From positions 1-17,782 of the forward strand of contig JAFGTK010000079.1 of assembly GCA_016934135.1 (NCBI GenBank): 17,782 nucleotides of DNA, in the 5' to 3' direction. Position numbers and translations under genes: made by a program. This document shows, piece after piece, positions 15,915 through 17,782 of this stretch; the first letter of the stretch is position 1, and each line of letters begins with the position of its first letter. This DNA comes from Deltaproteobacteria bacterium. Its GTDB lineage: Bacteria; Desulfobacterota; Desulfomonilia; UBA1062. The notes under the pieces are model-generated. The model saw only the letters and a list, made by a program, of their open reading frames with translations. It ran no database searches and was not told where the DNA came from.

Positions 15915-16677
15915 GAAACAGGGCCTCCAGGTCAATTCCGTCGAGTTTGGAGTCTTCCTGATGATATCCAAGTTTGTAGTGTATGGGAGTAATGGATATC
16001 ATTTTGTTTTTCAGGCAGATGGCATCGGTGTCATCTGCATAATCGATGATTTTAGTGATCCCGGCCTGCCAGTAATATGTGGTTCCACGAGGATTTTCCC
16101 GTTTGACAAACTGGTCTACGATCCTGGAGTCTCCCTGGCGGGTAATCCTTACACCTTTGATCTCTTCAATAGGACTCGATGGACAATTGATGTTCAGGGC
16201 AAAGGGAAGCGGATCTTTCATAGATGCTAGCCTTGAGGCAATCCGGGCGCCGAACATGCTTGCTGCGGAGTAATCCGGATCGAAATAATTATCCACTGAC
16301 AGGGCAATACCTGTATATCCCAGTATCAGGGCTTCGGTAGCAGCAGAGACAGTCCCTGAATACAGGACATTGATACCCACATTCTCGCCCCTGTTTATCC
16401 CCGAAACCACAACATCTGGAGGATCTTTCATAATACAGGATACCCCGAGCTTCACACAATCAGCTGGCGAGCCTGTTATACCGTATCCGTAAAACTCTCC
16501 GCTGCGGTGTATGGGTATGACTTTCAATGGATCGGATATGGTAATGGTATGCCCCACTGCAGACTGCTCGGTTACCGGCGCAATAACCACTACATCTCCC
16601 ACACATTCAAGGGCCTGCTTTATTGCTGCGAGGCCCTGAGCATATATCCCATCATCATTGGTAAGCAAAAAACGCAT
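15904..16677 (-). CDS. surE: 5'/3'-nucleotidase SurE
   Basis: SurE is a divalent-metal-dependent nucleotidase that removes phosphate from nucleoside monophosphates (and polyphosphate in some species). It is often linked to pcm and stress survival. The 257 residues start with MRFLLTNDDG, where Asp8/Asp9 are metal ligands, then APVTEQSAVGH with Ser39, and VSGINRGENVG with Asn95, completing the expected metal site. YSGTVSAATEA is also typical. It is the first gene of the seven-gene minus-strand cluster. A weak AGAAGA precedes ATG 16677, and its stop overlaps the rnc start by 11 bp. No pcm is present in the window. Confidence 0.95.
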   Translation of the reverse strand: MRFLLTNDDGIYAQGLAAIKQALECVGDVVVIAPVTEQSAVGHTITISDPLKVIPIHRSGEFYGYGITGSPADCVKLGVSCIMKDPPDVVVSGINRGENVGINVLYSGTVSAATEALILGYTGIALSVDNYFDPDYSAASMFGARIASRLASMKDPLPFALNINCPSSPIEEIKGVRITRQGDSRIVDQFVKRENPRGTTYYWQAGITKIIDYADDTDAICLKNKMISITPIHYKLGYHQEDSKLDGIDLEALFHGD

Positions 16678-16701
16678 GGATATCTTCTAAACCCATAGGA
16701 A

Positions 16702-16732
16702 AATATATGCAAGTTCTAAGGAGTGTTCTCAA
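16702..16732 (-). promoter_or_regulatory. Candidate promoter of the surE-rnc-era-der operon
   Basis: On the - strand, TTGAGA (16727-16732) and TATATT (16702-16707) are separated by 19 bp, with an alternative CATATA at 17 bp. They lie about 25 nt before surE, leaving room for a short leader with AGAAGA. Further upstream, an inverted repeat TAATCCC/GGGATTA (16757-16763 and 16782-16788) may form a hairpin between the YjfB-like gene and this promoter. It lacks a T-run, so it is not a convincing terminator. Confidence 0.35.
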
Positions 16733-16828
16733 CAGGCGGAATATAATCAACGGCATTAATCCCATGTGGTCATATCATGCAGGGATTATCGCCGGCAAAC
16801 AGCCTGAACTTCTCACGCATAGAAGATC

Positions 16829-17014
16829 TCAGACATGAAGATCGATATTCTCACCCAGACCTTCAAGAAGTTCAACAACCAGAGACCCTGTCTCTTTTAC
16901 TGCATCCAAGAGCAGGTTCGCTTTTGCCGCGCTTAGATTGTTTGCATCCTCCATATACTGGGCTGCAATCTGAATCAGGGCCAGAGAATTGTTCGTTCCT
17001 TGAATCGGGTCCAT
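16829..17014 (-). CDS. YjfB-like small protein (putative motility protein)
   Basis: This 61-residue protein starts MDPIQGTNNS and continues through a helical stretch (LIQIAAQYMEDANNLSAAK) to LLLDAVKETGSLVVELLEG and ends GLGENIDLHV. The layout, with an MD- start, one long helix, a 'D..K..G..L..LLE' segment and a terminal G-NID-V, matches the YjfB family, annotated as putative motility proteins with no proven function. I chose ATG 17014 because AGGA lies 5 nt upstream. A longer frame from TTG 17107 adds 31 residues unlike the family. It follows the TonB-like gene by 89 bp. A GCCGATAG sequence just before the start resembles a sigma-28 -10 element (see findings). Confidence 0.62.
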   Translation of the reverse strand: MDPIQGTNNSLALIQIAAQYMEDANNLSAAKANLLLDAVKETGSLVVELLEGLGENIDLHV

Positions 17015-17103
17015 TATAGTCCTATCGGCATGTAAGAAGCCAACTAAAATGCTTTCTGGAAATACCGTGATATCCTCTGAATATGTACACAAACATCTGA
17101 TGT

Positions 17104-17616
17104 TCAATCCAGGACATAACAGAAGTTTCCCGTAATCTTCAATACTTGCGCCGAAACATCTTCGGTGAACGGGCCAAAAGGCCCTGCCCTTTCTATAGCC
17201 CCCATGGCAGCCGTATCGAGGCTGTAATGGCCGGAGCTTGTCAAAATGCCTATCTGTGTGAGGCTTCCGTAATTATCAAGGACAAAAAAGATCTTTACCA
17301 TCCCCTCATATTCTTTTTCAATGGCTTCATGAGGATATTCCCATGCATTGAATATCCTAGCCTTGAGCTGATCCATGTAATCCGCACTTACCTCGCCCTC
17401 GGCTTCAAAGGATACCCCTTCATCCAATGGTTCCTCACCGCGGAGGGTATCTTCGAGAATGCCTTCCTCTGTTGCCTCTTCAATAAGATGCACTGGTACG
17501 GCTAAGAGGGGGCTGTCGGAATTGCCTCCCCGAGCAACAATATCCCACGGCTGAATAATAACAAGTGCATGAATACAGGTAGAGATTGCAATGCACACGA
17601 AAAATCTTGTTGTCAT
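17104..17616 (-). CDS. TonB C-terminal domain protein with acidic linker
   Basis: This 170-residue protein has an N-terminal membrane anchor (about 3-22, RFFVCIAISTCIHALVII). A short linker rich in Glu/Asp and low in Pro follows (about 40-76), then a TonB/TolA-type C-terminal domain: AWEYPHEAIEKEYEGMVKI, FVLDNYGSLTQIGILTSSGH and LDTAAMGAIERAGPFGPF. TonB proteins carry energy from the inner membrane to outer-membrane receptors, normally through a Pro-rich spacer of about 100 residues, which is absent here. No exbB/exbD or receptor gene is adjacent. The start is ATG 17616; a TTG two codons earlier is possible. No clear Shine-Dalgarno is visible. It is divergent from selC, 81 bp away. Confidence 0.75.
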   Translation of the reverse strand: MTTRFFVCIAISTCIHALVIIQPWDIVARGGNSDSPLLAVPVHLIEEATEEGILEDTLRGEEPLDEGVSFEAEGEVSADYMDQLKARIFNAWEYPHEAIEKEYEGMVKIFFVLDNYGSLTQIGILTSSGHYSLDTAAMGAIERAGPFGPFTEDVSAQVLKITGNFCYVLD

Positions 17617-17659
17617 ACCCAAAACAAAGACATTAAACTGCGAGATCTGTCAAGTATGA

Positions 17660-17689
17660 TTGCTCTTTAAGGAAAATCTGTGTTATGTA
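17660..17689 (+). promoter_or_regulatory. Weak candidate selC promoter
   Basis: TTGCTC (17660-17665) and TATGTA (17684-17689), 18 bp apart, sit just before the tRNA start at 17698. The match to consensus is modest. It lies in the 81-bp spacer shared with the divergent TonB-like gene. Confidence 0.25.
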
Positions 17690-17697
17690 GCCTTTGT

Positions 17698-17782
17698 GGA
17701 AGCGGACGGGTCCTGGTGGGTCCCCCGGACTTCAAATCCGGTGTGGGGTGCGTCGAGCGTCCTTGGTGGGTTCGATTCCCAT
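17698..17782 (+). tRNA. selC: Selenocysteine tRNA, tRNA-Sec(UCA), 3' end outside window
   Basis: It folds as tRNA-Sec. The 5' strand of an 8-base acceptor stem is GGAAGCGG (17698-17705). A 6-bp D stem pairs GGGTCC with GGGTCC around a TGGT loop, and an anticodon arm CGGA-CTTCAAA-TCCG has anticodon TCA at 17732-17734. A long variable arm pairs 17745-17751 with 17757-17763. The T arm GTGGG-TTCGATT-CCCAT ends exactly at the window end, so the 3' acceptor strand is missing. The 8-bp acceptor, 6-bp D stem and UCA anticodon separate it from tRNA-Ser and from suppressors. Its presence implies that the organism makes selenoproteins and should carry selA, selB and selD elsewhere. Confidence 0.95.

Noticed and set aside
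15915..15971. Longer RNase III with 19 extra N-terminal residues
   Set aside because: The extension would lie in a 68-bp overlap with surE, lacks a ribosome site and does not resemble the RNase III N-terminus. ATG 15914 has GGAGG 9 nt upstream.
16757..16788. TAATCCC/GGGATTA hairpin as a terminator for the YjfB-like gene
   Set aside because: The loop is long (18 nt), the stem short (7 bp) and no T-run follows on the - strand.
17015..17107. Longer 92-residue version of the YjfB-like protein
   Set aside because: It needs a TTG start and adds 31 residues unlike the family. ATG 17014 has AGGA at good spacing.
17667..17672. TTGACA on the - strand before the TonB-like gene as a -35 element
   Set aside because: No acceptable -10 hexamer lies 16-18 bp downstream.
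1..17782. CRISPR array, prophage, insertion sequence or toxin-antitoxin pair
   Set aside because: No spaced identical repeats of CRISPR type, no transposase or integrase motifs, and no paired small genes of toxin type were seen.

Overview
The window reads as a compact stretch of chromosome from an anaerobic, Gram-negative bacterium. It most resembles Desulfobacterota (the old Deltaproteobacteria), but that is an inference from gene content, since no rRNA is present. The evidence is a selenocysteine tRNA at the right edge, a TonB-like protein and an SppA lipoprotein (implying an outer membrane), large PAS-rich histidine kinases, HDOD proteins, a TrpB2-type tryptophan synthase, and intergenic spacers with degenerate 7-bp repeats. 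No rRNA, CRISPR array, prophage or insertion sequence was seen.

Left part, + strand (1-4991): the tail of a small membrane protein overlaps smpB (trans-translation), which overlaps tldD (zinc metalloprotease). After a repeat-bearing spacer comes a lipoprotein-like signal peptide peptidase (sppA). A second repeat-bearing spacer leads to a Gx-transporter/HepPP synthase component I-like membrane protein. The last gene encodes an unusual fusion of a CheD-type receptor deamidase domain to an HDOD domain. Its stop codon overlaps the stop of a convergent gene.

Middle, - strand (4988-6639): a standalone TrpB2-type tryptophan synthase beta chain overlaps a small Cys/His-rich protein of unknown function. 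Upstream lies a 233-bp spacer with a candidate promoter overlapped by an inverted repeat.

Core, - strand (6873-16677): seven tightly packed genes in transcription order surE, rnc, an Elp3-like radical SAM gene, an HDOD-GAF-like-PAS histidine kinase, a REC-four-PAS histidine kinase, era and der. Every junction is an overlap or a gap of 1-2 bp, so this looks like one operon. Its striking aspect is a two-kinase signalling module and a radical SAM protein placed between rnc and era, which are adjacent in many bacteria, and ahead of der. This would tie sensory proteins transcriptionally to RNA processing and ribosome-assembly GTPases.

Right edge (16829-17782): a small YjfB-like (putative motility) protein and a TonB-C-domain protein with an acidic instead of proline-rich linker, both on the - strand, then selC (tRNA-Sec, UCA anticodon) on the + strand, cut off at its 3' end.

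The best candidates for something new are the CheD-HDOD fusion, the paired HDOD-kinase/REC-kinase module inside the rnc-era-der operon, and the small Cys/His protein coupled to trpB2.
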